This document shows positions 1 to 8,105 of a stretch of 64,000 nt of DNA, piece by piece. Under the pieces are notes generated by a model. The model saw only the letters and a list, made by a program, of their open reading frames with translations, ran no database searches and had not been told where the DNA came from. Numbering within the stretch: position 1 is the stretch's first letter; every line of letters begins with the position of its first letter. This DNA comes from Methylomonas sp. LW13 (GTDB lineage Bacteria > Pseudomonadota > Gammaproteobacteria > Methylococcales > Methylomonadaceae), in assembly GCF_016865255.1 (NCBI RefSeq), contig NZ_CP033381.1, positions 4,278,001-4,342,000 on the forward strand, given 5' to 3'. Both the position numbers and the translations under genes were made by a program.

Positions 1-1238
1 GGCCGGGGGTGATATTGGCGTTTGTGATTGCCGGAGCGATTTGCGCCTGCGCGGCCTTGGCTTATGCGGAAATGGCCACGCTGATGCCGGCCGCCGGCGG
101 CGCTTACACCTATGCCTATATCGTGATCGGCGAATGGGCCGCCTGGTTTGTGGGCTGGAGTTTGATTTTGGAATATTCGCTGGTGGTCAGTGCGGTGGCG
201 GTGGGTTGGTCCGGTTATGCAGCGCCGCTGTTGCACGAAGGCTTGGGCGTACCGATGCAATGGATGCAAGGCCCGGAACTGGGTGGCTTGATTAACCTGC
301 CGGCGATTTTCATCATCCTGGTAGTCACCGGCCTATTGCTGATCGGCACTAAAGAGAGCGCCAGCGTCAATGCCTTGTTAGTGGTGGTCAAGCTGACCGC
401 ATTGCTGGTATTTATCGCGGTGGTGTTGCCGCTGTTCCAAGCCGAACATTTCCAACCTTTTATGCCGTTTGGTTTCATTAAAACCTTCGGCGCGGACGGC
501 GTCGAGCGTGGCGTAATGGCTGCGGCGGCGATCATCTTTTTTGCCTTCTACGGCTTCGATGCGATTGCCACCGCGGCTGAGGAAACCCGTAACCCCGACC
601 GCGATTTGGCGCTAGGCATCGTCGGCTCGATGCTAATCTGCGTGGCCATTTACGTCGTGGTGGCAGTGGCGGCACTGGGCGCTTTGGATTATCGGCGCTT
701 CGCCGACAGCCCCGAGCCCCTGGCGCTGATTTTGCGCGAGTTGGGCAAACCTAACGCGGCGCGCTGGCTGGCGGCATCGGCCGTCATCGCCCTGCCGACG
801 GTAGTGCTGGCGTTTTTTTACGGACAGAGCCGGATTTTCTTTGCGATGGCCCGCGACGGCTTGCTGCCGCGCGGCTTGGCCAAGGTGTCGCCACGCGGTA
901 CGCCGGTTCGCACCAGTGTGTTTACCGCCGTGATCGTCAGTATCATCGCCGGCGTGTTTCCGCTGGCGGACATCGCTGCGCTGGCCAATGCCGGCACGCT
1001 GCTGGCATTCTGTGTCGTGGCGGTTTGCATGTTGTTGCTCAGGCATCAACAGCCGGAAATGCCGCGGAAATTCTCGGCACCGTTTGTCTGGATCACCGGA
1101 CCGGTGGCGATACTGGGCTGCCTGTATCTGTTTATCAGCCTGCCGAGCACTACGCAGCTGTATTTTCTGATCTGGAACCTGATCGGCTTTGCGGTTTATG
1201 GCCTGTACCGTTTGCGGCAGCCCGCGCCCCACGGCTGA
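1..1238 (+). CDS. APC-family amino-acid permease (5' truncated by window edge)
   Basis: This is the C-terminal part of an inner-membrane amino-acid/cation symporter of the APC superfamily, close to the cationic amino acid transporter group. The reading frame is open to the left edge (codons Pro-Gly precede the GTG at position 9), so the GTG is internal and the first helix or two lie outside the window. About ten hydrophobic helices are visible. The segment with AALAYAEMATLMPAAGGAYT followed by GEWAAWFVGW matches the family's TM2-TM3 signature, and the cytoplasmic loop FFAMARDGLLPRGLAKV is also typical. The gene ends 19 bases before the stop of the convergent TlpA-like gene. The substrate cannot be read from the sequence. 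Confidence 0.88.
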   Translation, partial: PGVILAFVIAGAICACAALAYAEMATLMPAAGGAYTYAYIVIGEWAAWFVGWSLILEYSLVVSAVAVGWSGYAAPLLHEGLGVPMQWMQGPELGGLINLPAIFIILVVTGLLLIGTKESASVNALLVVVKLTALLVFIAVVLPLFQAEHFQPFMPFGFIKTFGADGVERGVMAAAAIIFFAFYGFDAIATAAEETRNPDRDLALGIVGSMLICVAIYVVVAVAALGALDYRRFADSPEPLALILRELGKPNAARWLAASAVIALPTVVLAFFYGQSRIFFAMARDGLLPRGLAKVSPRGTPVRTSVFTAVIVSIIAGVFPLADIAALANAGTLLAFCVVAVCMLLLRHQQPEMPRKFSAPFVWITGPVAILGCLYLFISLPSTTQLYFLIWNLIGFAVYGLYRLRQPAPHG

Positions 1239-1257
1239 CGGGCCGGATTTGGCTGCA

Positions 1258-1746
1258 TTACATTTTCAGCTTACCGAGTTGCGCCTCAAATTCTTCCAAC
1301 GACATCGCCCCGCTCTTACCCACCCGCTGATGGCCAGCGTCGAAGAAATAGGTTCTGGGTAATTCGCCATACCAGGCCGGGTCGATCTCGTAACGCAGTT
1401 TTTCCGGATTATCGGAGGCGAAAGCCCAATTCTCCAGCCCGCCGAGTTTATGGCTGTCGATGATACGTTTGATCTCCGGCAAGGCTTCCGCGTCGTCGGT
1501 GGCTAGCATGACGATTTTCAAAGCCGGATGTTTCTCGTGCAGCTTACCCAGTATGTCCATGTCCTTCAGGCAGGATGGGCAATCCACCGACCAGATTGCC
1601 AGCATTAGCGGCTTGTTGGCATTTACCGCCAAAATCTGTTGGTAGCTGCCGGGAGTGAAGGGTTTTATTTCGGGCTGTTCCGCCAAAACCACGCTACAGC
1701 CAATGAGATTTAAAGCTAGACCAACCAGAATGGTTCTTGTGTTCAT
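1258..1746 (-). CDS. Exported TlpA/ResA-like thioredoxin-fold protein
   Basis: A 162-residue protein with an N-terminal signal peptide (about residues 1-22, ending VVLA) and one thioredoxin fold. The redox motif is CPSC in WSVDCPSC at about residues 52-59, and a likely cis-proline occurs in GELPRTYFF near residue 133. Proteins of this type reduce periplasmic disulfides or serve cytochrome c maturation or metal centres. It is transcribed away from the TonB receptor gene, with 596 bases between the two starts, so the leader may serve both genes. The same CPSCL motif occurs in the protein at 59366-59842. The partner protein is unknown. Confidence 0.8.
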   Translation of the reverse strand: MNTRTILVGLALNLIGCSVVLAEQPEIKPFTPGSYQQILAVNANKPLMLAIWSVDCPSCLKDMDILGKLHEKHPALKIVMLATDDAEALPEIKRIIDSHKLGGLENWAFASDNPEKLRYEIDPAWYGELPRTYFFDAGHQRVGKSGAMSLEEFEAQLGKLKM

Positions 1747-2342
1747 AGTATCCTTATTAAATTAGCTGCCAGGGCCGAATTTGCCATCAAAAAGAGGAAC
1801 ACCTTAGCGCCAGTCCAGACGACATTCAAGCCCAAACGGAAGAGATGACAATAAAGTTGCTGTGGTCCATGTTCAACTCAGGCGATGTAGTCATTTAACA
1901 TAGTTTATTACTTTGCTTTTACCTACCGGCTGCTTTAACGAATGGTTTAATCTTTTTAAGCCACGCAATCTTGTGCAAACCAATACGCCTATCAAATTAT
2001 TGAACTATCCGACATTTTTTTAAAAATCTCGCTTGTTTAAAAGTTTATGTCTCAGACATAGCACCTTGGAATAGCAAGGCGTATCGCCCAAAAAAACCTA
2101 AAAAATCAGTTAAATAACACAGTTTATTAAAAATAAAACACGACTATTAATTATTTATCAATAAAATCAAAGACATTTAATCTTGGCCCCAATCTTGCCG
2201 GAGATTCGGAATATTTTTTATCCGGAAAACCTGTTAGCTATCAGCATGATCCAGCTCGGAAAATCGCTCAAATTGAGTAGATCAAAAGGCTAAAACAAAC
2301 TTCGCAATAATCCAGAAATAATAATTACAACCGAGATCAAAC
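1747..2342. promoter_or_regulatory. AT-rich divergent intergenic region with a 15-bp palindrome
   Basis: There is no coding gene here. The region separates the divergent TlpA-like gene and the TonB receptor gene and is clearly richer in A/T than its surroundings. Visible structure: a perfect dyad TATGTCT-C-AGACATA at 2046-2060; a second dyad CCTTG-N6-CAAGG at 2064-2079; and a near-identical 14-mer AACAYAGTTTATTA at 1897-1910 and 2116-2129. The dyad is a reasonable repressor or activator site for the receptor gene. No convincing sigma-70 promoter stands out, and the receptor's GTG start has only a weak ribosome binding site. Confidence 0.45.
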
Positions 2343-4865
2343 GTGAAAAATCAATCCGAAACACTTGATAAATCAGCGTCTTATAGATTGCCGATGCGTT
2401 CTTTATTGTCTACTGCTGTTCTGCTGGCTATTACCAGCAATGTCGCCATCGCTGAAACACAGAAGAAAAGTACTGGCGACGCCACGAAACATACGGCAAA
2501 AAATGCAGAAGCTTCCAAGCCAACAGATCAGCCCACTGCTAACAATAGTCAAACAGCATCAAAACAAGTGCCCTCGGAAACGCCGGCTGTGGGCGGCAGC
2601 AACAAAGACGAAGTGATGGAAGAAATGGTGATCACCGGTGAAGTGGCGAAAGACTCGCATTTCACCTCGCCATCAACCCGCCTATCACGCGCCGAAATTG
2701 AACGGCAAAATGCCCAAACCACGGAAGAAGCCGTCAAGTATCAACCGAGCTTGCAGATACGCCAGCGTTATATCGGCGACCCGAACGGCGTGTTAGGCAT
2801 CCGCGGGGCCGATATGTTCTCGACGGCCAGAAACATGGTGTATGCCGATGGCTTACCGCTGCACAATCAATTGCAGGCTTCTTTTAACGGTGCGCCGCGC
2901 TGGTCGATGGTGGGCCCAAACGAAATCGACGCGGTTGACGTAGTTTACGGTCCTTTCTCCGCGGAATACAGCGGCAACTCCATCGGCGGGGTAGTGAACC
3001 TTAAAACCCACATGCCAATGAAAGAAGAGTACTACGCGGAAACCAGCTACTTTGTGCAGCCTTGGGAGAATATTGGCGCGGATGGCGGCACCTTTGACGG
3101 CAACCGGCAATATTTTTCGTACGGCAATCGTTTGGATAAGTGGTCTGCGCTGCTTTCCTACAACCGCTTGGAAGCGGAAAGCCAGCCTATGAGTTACTTC
3201 ATCGATAATACAGGTTTGCGCAATCCTACCGGCGTAACGACCGCAGTCAATGGCGCGGTGCCGATTCTGGACACCCGCGGCACGCCCAGTTATATCTACG
3301 GCGACACTGGCCCCGAATTAATCAATACCGATCTGGTTAAACTCAAAGTGGGATACGACATCACGCCGGATTTGCAGGCCATCTTTACCGGCGCGTTCGA
3401 GGAACGTACCCGCAAATCCGAAAAACCGCGCAATTATCTGACCTCTGCAAACGGCAATGCCTATTACGGCGATAACAATACCAATTCTCGCGATGCCGTT
3501 TACGCGGGAAGAGCATTCAACGTTTTGAACAGCGGCTTCGGGCCGTCCGATGACGAACGACAAACCATGCAAATCGGCATGCAGGTAAAAGGGGCGATTA
3601 CCGACACCTGGGATATAGACACCACGTTCAGCTACTTGGATGTAATCAAAGACGAGCGCAGAACCGCTTTTTTTAATCCTGACGATCCGCGCAACCAAAA
3701 CACCGGCCAACTGCAAGTGTTTGACGATTTCAATTGGAAAAACTACGACTTGAAACTGAGCACCCGAGAGTTTTTAGGCTGGAAACCCTTGGAGTTTTTA
3801 GGCGGTTACCACTTCGACAACTACAACATGAACTTCAAACAGTTCTCCTATAACAGCTATTCGGCCGATCAGATAGGCTCAGAAACCATAGGACGGCGTA
3901 ACCAAGGTGAAGTCACTACCAATGCGATGTTCGGTCAGTTCGCCTATCACTTTGCGCCCGATTGGGATTTGACCTTGGGCGCACGTTACGAATGGTGGCT
4001 GGCGTCCAGTGGCGTGGGCTCTAACCGTGCATTGTCAGATCGTAGCGACGATGCCATCTCCCCGAAAGCATCGTTGGGATTTGAGCCGTCCAATTGGAAA
4101 TTCCGTTATTCGTTTGGTCGCGCCTACCGCTTCCCGGTCATCGCAGAGCTGTATCAAAACCTCCAGTCGCCGACGAGCATAACCACGGCAAACGAGAATT
4201 TAAAGGCCGAGGACGGCTGGCATCATAACTTTATGATCGAATACGGACTGGACAACGGTTACGTGCGGGTCAATGTGTTCCGCGACGACATCCGCAACAC
4301 TATCCAGCAAGTTAGGCGCGCCACCGGCATCTTGACTGAAAATGCCTTCCAAAACATTCCCGCTACCAGCACTACCGGCGTGGAACTGGTGTATGACCAA
4401 GCTCGCGTCCTCGACTCTGACCTTGATCTGAATTTCAACGCCACCTGGATGAACGCTATTGTGGAAGACGGCGGGCCGGACATTAACTTTCAAGAAGCGA
4501 ACGGATCACTTACCCGCTTTAACCTGACCGGCAAAGAACGTATCCGTTTGCCGGAATGGCGTTTTAATGCGCTGGCGACCTATCATGTGAACGAAGCGCT
4601 GGATGTCTCGATGGCGGGCCGGTATACCAGCGACTCTTACAACGATATTGATAACAAAGACCACGTCAACAATGTGTTCGGCTCGCAGGACGGTTTTTTC
4701 TTCCTGGACTTTAAAACCAGCTACCGCTTTAAGTACGATTTGCTGGGTAAACCTGCAAAAAGCCGCATCTCATTCGGTATCAACAACCTGACGGACAAAA
4801 CGGCTTATGTGTTCCATCCTTATCCGCAAAGAACGTTCTTCCTTGAGGGCGCAATAAGTTTCTAA
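2343..4865 (+). CDS. TonB-dependent outer-membrane receptor
   Basis: An 840-residue outer-membrane receptor for energised uptake of a metal chelate, cofactor or other scarce nutrient. The signal peptide ends near residue 37 (AIA). A Lys/Thr-rich low-complexity spacer (about 40-90) precedes the TonB box EEMVITG (93-99). The plug follows, with VLGIRGADMFSTARNMVYAD and the YGPFSAEYSGNSIGGVVNL motif. The 22-strand barrel ends in FFLEGAISF with the usual terminal Phe. The start is GTG; an ATG at 2394 would give a shorter signal peptide but lacks a clear Shine-Dalgarno. The long AT-rich leader suggests regulated expression. Lanthanide uptake is conceivable in a xoxF organism, but nothing in the sequence specifies the substrate. 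Confidence 0.88.
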   Translation: MKNQSETLDKSASYRLPMRSLLSTAVLLAITSNVAIAETQKKSTGDATKHTAKNAEASKPTDQPTANNSQTASKQVPSETPAVGGSNKDEVMEEMVITGEVAKDSHFTSPSTRLSRAEIERQNAQTTEEAVKYQPSLQIRQRYIGDPNGVLGIRGADMFSTARNMVYADGLPLHNQLQASFNGAPRWSMVGPNEIDAVDVVYGPFSAEYSGNSIGGVVNLKTHMPMKEEYYAETSYFVQPWENIGADGGTFDGNRQYFSYGNRLDKWSALLSYNRLEAESQPMSYFIDNTGLRNPTGVTTAVNGAVPILDTRGTPSYIYGDTGPELINTDLVKLKVGYDITPDLQAIFTGAFEERTRKSEKPRNYLTSANGNAYYGDNNTNSRDAVYAGRAFNVLNSGFGPSDDERQTMQIGMQVKGAITDTWDIDTTFSYLDVIKDERRTAFFNPDDPRNQNTGQLQVFDDFNWKNYDLKLSTREFLGWKPLEFLGGYHFDNYNMNFKQFSYNSYSADQIGSETIGRRNQGEVTTNAMFGQFAYHFAPDWDLTLGARYEWWLASSGVGSNRALSDRSDDAISPKASLGFEPSNWKFRYSFGRAYRFPVIAELYQNLQSPTSITTANENLKAEDGWHHNFMIEYGLDNGYVRVNVFRDDIRNTIQQVRRATGILTENAFQNIPATSTTGVELVYDQARVLDSDLDLNFNATWMNAIVEDGGPDINFQEANGSLTRFNLTGKERIRLPEWRFNALATYHVNEALDVSMAGRYTSDSYNDIDNKDHVNNVFGSQDGFFFLDFKTSYRFKYDLLGKPAKSRISFGINNLTDKTAYVFHPYPQRTFFLEGAISF

Positions 4866-4879
4866 GTTCTAAGAATTTT

Positions 4880-4994
4880 TTAACCCGGCCTCTACACATC
4901 GTTGCTCCCGCAAAAGCGGGAGCGCAGCAGCTGCACGAAACTCCTGAGCCGTCTAACGGCTTCCACCTTCCAGGAAATTTAAGAGCCGGGTTAA
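4880..4994. repeat. Small palindromic repeat element with 10-bp inverted ends
   Basis: A 115-base element between the receptor and amidohydrolase genes. Its ends are perfect inverted repeats, TTAACCCGGC (4880-4889) and GCCGGGTTAA (4985-4994). Inside is a strong hairpin, GCTCCCGC-AAAA-GCGGGAGC (4904-4923). It encodes nothing. The layout resembles dispersed REP/MITE-like palindromes of proteobacterial intergenic regions, and it could also act as an RNA-level stabiliser or terminator for the receptor mRNA. A single copy is visible here, so dispersal is inferred. The remaining 124 bases up to the amidohydrolase start show nothing else. Confidence 0.55.
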
Positions 4995-5118
4995 TAATCA
5001 CCCAATCTGCAAGGCCATGGCGCTAGCACCAAGCCAAGCAAAATCCGCCCCAACCTCTTTACAACCCATTTGATTTTGCGGATCCTATCCCCACAGTATC
5101 CGACCTAGAAAACACCCC

Positions 5119-6360
5119 ATGACATCAAACCATCGCGTGCCCGCTACCAGTCGCGCCCGCCGCCGCTTTTTAAAACTGGCGGCTACCGGCTTGGCCACCG
5201 CCAGCATGCCGGCGTCTGCACTGTTTCGCTTAACTAATCCCTGTCTCGATCCGGCTGGGACGCCTGCTTCGGCCTTGGAAACCGCCGCTTGGCAAGGCAT
5301 CGATCCGGCAGACTGGTGGGATTGTCACACGCACATCATCGGCTCCGGCGACGGCGGTAGCGGCATTACGCAAACGCCGGATATGCATGCCCCGCTCAAG
5401 CACCCGGTGCAAACCCTGCAACATTGGGCTTACGCCAACGCGGCTTGCATCCCTGACACCAACCAAGACACCGCCTTTGTCAAACGCTTACAAGCCTTGC
5501 TGGACAACATGCCCAAGGGCGCTAAGGCCATGTTGTATGCGTTTGACCGTGCGCATGGGGCCAGCGGCGACCCGGATCATGCGAATACCGCATTTTTTGT
5601 CCCCAACGAGTACGCTCAGCGTTTGGCGCAAGGCTATCCGCAGCGCTTCGAATGGGTAGCCAGCATTCATCCCTATCGCCCCGATTGCGCATCTGTACTG
5701 GAACAGGCCGCCGCCAACGGTGCCCGCGCCGTGAAATGGCTGCCGCCGGCAATGGGCATAGACCCGGCTTCGCCGCAATGCGACCGGTTTTATAAAGCGG
5801 CTGCAAAATTGAACATCCCGATCATCACCCACGGTGGCGAAGAGAACGCCTTACACGGTGCCGACCAGCCTTTGTTCGGCAATCCGCTACGTTTGCGGCG
5901 GGCGCTCGATGCCGGCGTTCGGGTGGTGATTGCCCATTGCGCGACATTGGGCCAGGATGTGGATGAAGACGGCCGGGAAGTGCGAAGTTTTGATTTGTTT
6001 GCCAAGTTGATGGCAGATAAACAGTGGCAGGACCGGCTATACGGTGACATTTCGGCGATTGTGTTACGCAACCGCGATATGGGCGTAATCAAAACCCTGC
6101 TGACGGAAACCAGCTGGCATAGCCGCTTGCTGTACGGCTCGGATTACCCGTTGACCGGCATTTTGCCGTTGATCTCGCCGTCGGCTTTCGCCGAAGCCGG
6201 CCTGCTGGCGGACGATGCCGTCGAACCGTTGCTGGCTCTGCAGGAATACCACCCGTTTCGCTTCGATTTTGTGTTGAAACGCAGTTTGTCGTGGCAAGGT
6301 AAGCGTTTTGCCGACGGTGTATTTGCGACTCGGCCGTTTTTTACGGGCCAACAACGTTAG
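5119..6360 (+). CDS. Tat-exported amidohydrolase-2 family metal hydrolase
   Basis: A 413-residue TIM-barrel hydrolase of the amidohydrolase-2/COG2159 type. The N-terminus has a twin-arginine signal (RRRFLKLAATGLATA, residues 14-28), so it is probably exported folded. Metal-binding signatures are visible: DCHTH (68-72) at strand 1, ITHGGE and VIAHCA in the middle, and GSDYPL near the C-terminus. The family includes decarboxylases and C-O or C-N hydrolases; the substrate is not inferable. It follows the TonB receptor on the same strand after the palindromic repeat, so it may process a compound taken up by that receptor, but co-transcription is not certain. Confidence 0.8.
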   Translation: MTSNHRVPATSRARRRFLKLAATGLATASMPASALFRLTNPCLDPAGTPASALETAAWQGIDPADWWDCHTHIIGSGDGGSGITQTPDMHAPLKHPVQTLQHWAYANAACIPDTNQDTAFVKRLQALLDNMPKGAKAMLYAFDRAHGASGDPDHANTAFFVPNEYAQRLAQGYPQRFEWVASIHPYRPDCASVLEQAAANGARAVKWLPPAMGIDPASPQCDRFYKAAAKLNIPIITHGGEENALHGADQPLFGNPLRLRRALDAGVRVVIAHCATLGQDVDEDGREVRSFDLFAKLMADKQWQDRLYGDISAIVLRNRDMGVIKTLLTETSWHSRLLYGSDYPLTGILPLISPSAFAEAGLLADDAVEPLLALQEYHPFRFDFVLKRSLSWQGKRFADGVFATRPFFTGQQR

Positions 6361-6391
6361 AGTTAAAAGACTACCGCTACGCCAAAGCGCA

Positions 6392-6408
6392 TGCTAGCAT
6401 TGATAGCA
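6392..6408. promoter_or_regulatory. Candidate toxin-antitoxin operator dyad
   Basis: An interrupted inverted repeat TGCTA-N7-TAGCA lies 20 bases upstream of the antitoxin start. FitA/VapB-type antitoxins bind palindromes of this size at their own promoter. It is inferred from position and symmetry only. Confidence 0.35.
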
Positions 6409-6427
6409 CCACCCCTTGGAGTTAGCT

Positions 6428-6664
6428 ATGCCCAGCCTTGTTGTTAGAAATCTTGATGAATCGCTGGTTAAGGCTTTGAAAGCCAGAGCTGCCGCCCACC
6501 ATCGTTCCACAGAAGCAGAACATCGCGCCATCCTGGCGGAGGTTTTGACCGGGCCGCAACGGAAATCTTTTACGGAAGTGCTGGCCGCCATGCCCAATGT
6601 CGGTTCGGATACTGACTTTCTGCGTGTGGATACCGAGAGCGATTTGGCTGATGTATTTGATTGA
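6428..6664 (+). CDS. FitA/VapB-type ribbon-helix-helix antitoxin
   Basis: A 78-residue antitoxin of the FitA (Arc-like ribbon-helix-helix) family. The N-terminal stretch MPSLVVRNLDESLVKALKAR, followed by AAAHHRSTEAEHRAILAEVL, is the typical DNA-binding fold with a conserved arginine and STE(A)E. The C-terminal tail is acidic and would wrap the toxin. The ATG at 6428 is preferred over an upstream TTG (6416), because GGAG at 6418-6421 is correctly spaced for it. The gene overlaps the toxin by 14 bases, indicating translational coupling, and a small dyad upstream is a plausible autoregulatory operator. Confidence 0.85.
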   Translation: MPSLVVRNLDESLVKALKARAAAHHRSTEAEHRAILAEVLTGPQRKSFTEVLAAMPNVGSDTDFLRVDTESDLADVFD

Positions 6665-7070
6665 CACGAATGTGATTAGCGAAATCCGCAAAGGCAGCAA
6701 GACAAATCCGGGCGTTAACCAGTTCTTTGCCGGCGTCGCCCAAAATGATCACAAGCTGTATATTTCTGTCGTCACCGTCGGTGAATTGCGGCGCGGCGTG
6801 GATCTGATTTATCACCGCGGCGATTTTAGCCAAGGCAAGTTACTCGAGAACTGGCTAAACCAGCTTATGCAGGAATATCGCCATCATGTCTTGCCTATCG
6901 ACAACGAGATTGCGCTGGTTTGGGGGAAAATGCGCGTACCAAATCCTCAACACCCCTTGGATAAATTGATCGCTGCTACGGCGTTAATTTACGATCTTAC
7001 CGTTGTCACGCGGAATGTTGGTGACTTTGCCGGCACAGGAATTCGGGTCCTCAATCCATTCGCGGATTAA
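6651..7070 (+). CDS. PIN-domain toxin (VapC/FitB type)
   Basis: A 139-residue PIN-domain ribonuclease toxin partnered with the preceding antitoxin. Acidic active-site residues are visible in order: Asp in YLIDTNVISE near the N-terminus, Glu in GELRRG, Asp in DKLIAATA and Asp in VGDFAGTG at the C-terminus. The start at 6651 is chosen because MYLIDTN is the canonical PIN start; upstream in-frame sequence belongs to the antitoxin region. Family members cleave tRNA or rRNA when the antitoxin is degraded. Its 3' end overlaps the convergent methyltransferase stop by four bases, so there is no room for a terminator between them. Confidence 0.87.
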   Translation: MYLIDTNVISEIRKGSKTNPGVNQFFAGVAQNDHKLYISVVTVGELRRGVDLIYHRGDFSQGKLLENWLNQLMQEYRHHVLPIDNEIALVWGKMRVPNPQHPLDKLIAATALIYDLTVVTRNVGDFAGTGIRVLNPFAD

Positions 7071-7984
7071 GCCATGGCCCGCAGCAAATTTCCATAAAAC
7101 AAAGCTTTGCCGGTTTGGCTCTGCATCCACAGTTGTTTGATTTCGAGTTGGCGTTTAGCAAAACAAGGGGCGGCGGCGCGGGCTAAATCCTGCAAGTCCA
7201 CTTTGGGAGAATAGGTGTTCAGGACTAAAAACGCCCCCGGATTCATCAAGCCGCGCGCCGTTTCGATCAAGTCGGCCAGCTGATTTTCCAGTTTCCATTT
7301 TTCGCCCTTGGCGCCCAAACCCCAGGCCGGCGGGTCCATGATGATACCGTCGTAATGATTGCCGCGCTTGAGTTCGCGCTTGGCAAATTTCAAGGCATCT
7401 TCCAGTACCCATTGGATGTCGGTCAACCCGCTACGCACCATGTTATCGTGGGTCCAATCCAACATTTGCTTGACTGAATCCACATGCACCACTTGCGCGC
7501 CATTCGCCCTGGCCACCAGCGAGGCCGCGCCGGTGTAGGCGAACAAGTTTAGTATTTTGTCGCCCGGTTTGACCCGCTCGGCGATGAACCGCCAGTTGGC
7601 TTGTTGTTCCGGAAACAAGCCCAGGTGTTTGAATTTGGTCAGCTTCAAACCGAACTGCAATTGTTGATAAGCGATTTGCCAGTGTTCGCTAGCCTGCGGC
7701 TTCAATTTTTTCCAGGTGCCTTGCGTGGATGACAGCTCTACAAACTCCCAATCCGCCCTGGCCTGCCAATCCGCCCACGACCAACCCGGCTGGAAATGTG
7801 CTTGAATCTCCGGGCGTATCGTCGCCACGTCACCCCAGCGTTCCAGTTTCTTACCGTCACCGGCATCCAGCAATTCATAATCCGCCCAGCCAACGGCGTA
7901 TTCGCGCTGCGTATTTCCAGGAACGGCAACACTATTGCTGGCTTTGTGTTCAGGTGACTTGCGGCGAATTTGATTGTTGGGCAT
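7067..7984 (-). CDS. Class I SAM-dependent methyltransferase, RlmI/RlmL-like
   Basis: A methyltransferase with a Rossmann fold. The SAM-binding motif is in ILNLFAYTGAAS, an acidic ribose contact in VVHVDSVKQML, and the catalytic-loop motif in GIIMDPPAWG. These features match the COG1092-like group that methylates cytosine or guanine in rRNA. The N-terminal part (residues about 20-110) would hold the small domain found before the catalytic core; no PUA domain is evident. The start is uncertain: ATG at 7984 gives 305 residues, while a TTG at 8068 would add 28 residues of poor quality. The rRNA target is inferred from family only. Confidence 0.75.
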   Translation of the reverse strand: MPNNQIRRKSPEHKASNSVAVPGNTQREYAVGWADYELLDAGDGKKLERWGDVATIRPEIQAHFQPGWSWADWQARADWEFVELSSTQGTWKKLKPQASEHWQIAYQQLQFGLKLTKFKHLGLFPEQQANWRFIAERVKPGDKILNLFAYTGAASLVARANGAQVVHVDSVKQMLDWTHDNMVRSGLTDIQWVLEDALKFAKRELKRGNHYDGIIMDPPAWGLGAKGEKWKLENQLADLIETARGLMNPGAFLVLNTYSPKVDLQDLARAAAPCFAKRQLEIKQLWMQSQTGKALFYGNLLRAMA

Positions 7985-8105
7985 ATTGCTGGCGGCGCAC
8001 AGAATGGTTAATCGGCGGATTTTATGCCCGAATGCGGAAACAGACCACCACAAACGGCGAATATTCAATGATCGGCGGGAAGTAAGCCAAACTACATGAC
8101 GGCCG

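Noticed and set aside
633-1232. Open frame antisense to the APC permease, 199 codons
   Set aside because: It is basic and Arg/Gln-rich from GC-rich hydrophobic codons on the other strand; the permease frame has the real signatures.
2343-4865. Naming the receptor as a lanthanide receptor
   Set aside because: Nothing in the sequence fixes the ligand; proximity to xoxF is over 20 kb. Kept only as a possibility.
4904-4923. Rho-independent terminator for the TonB receptor
   Set aside because: The stem is strong, but no T-run follows. It is better explained as the inner hairpin of the repeat element.
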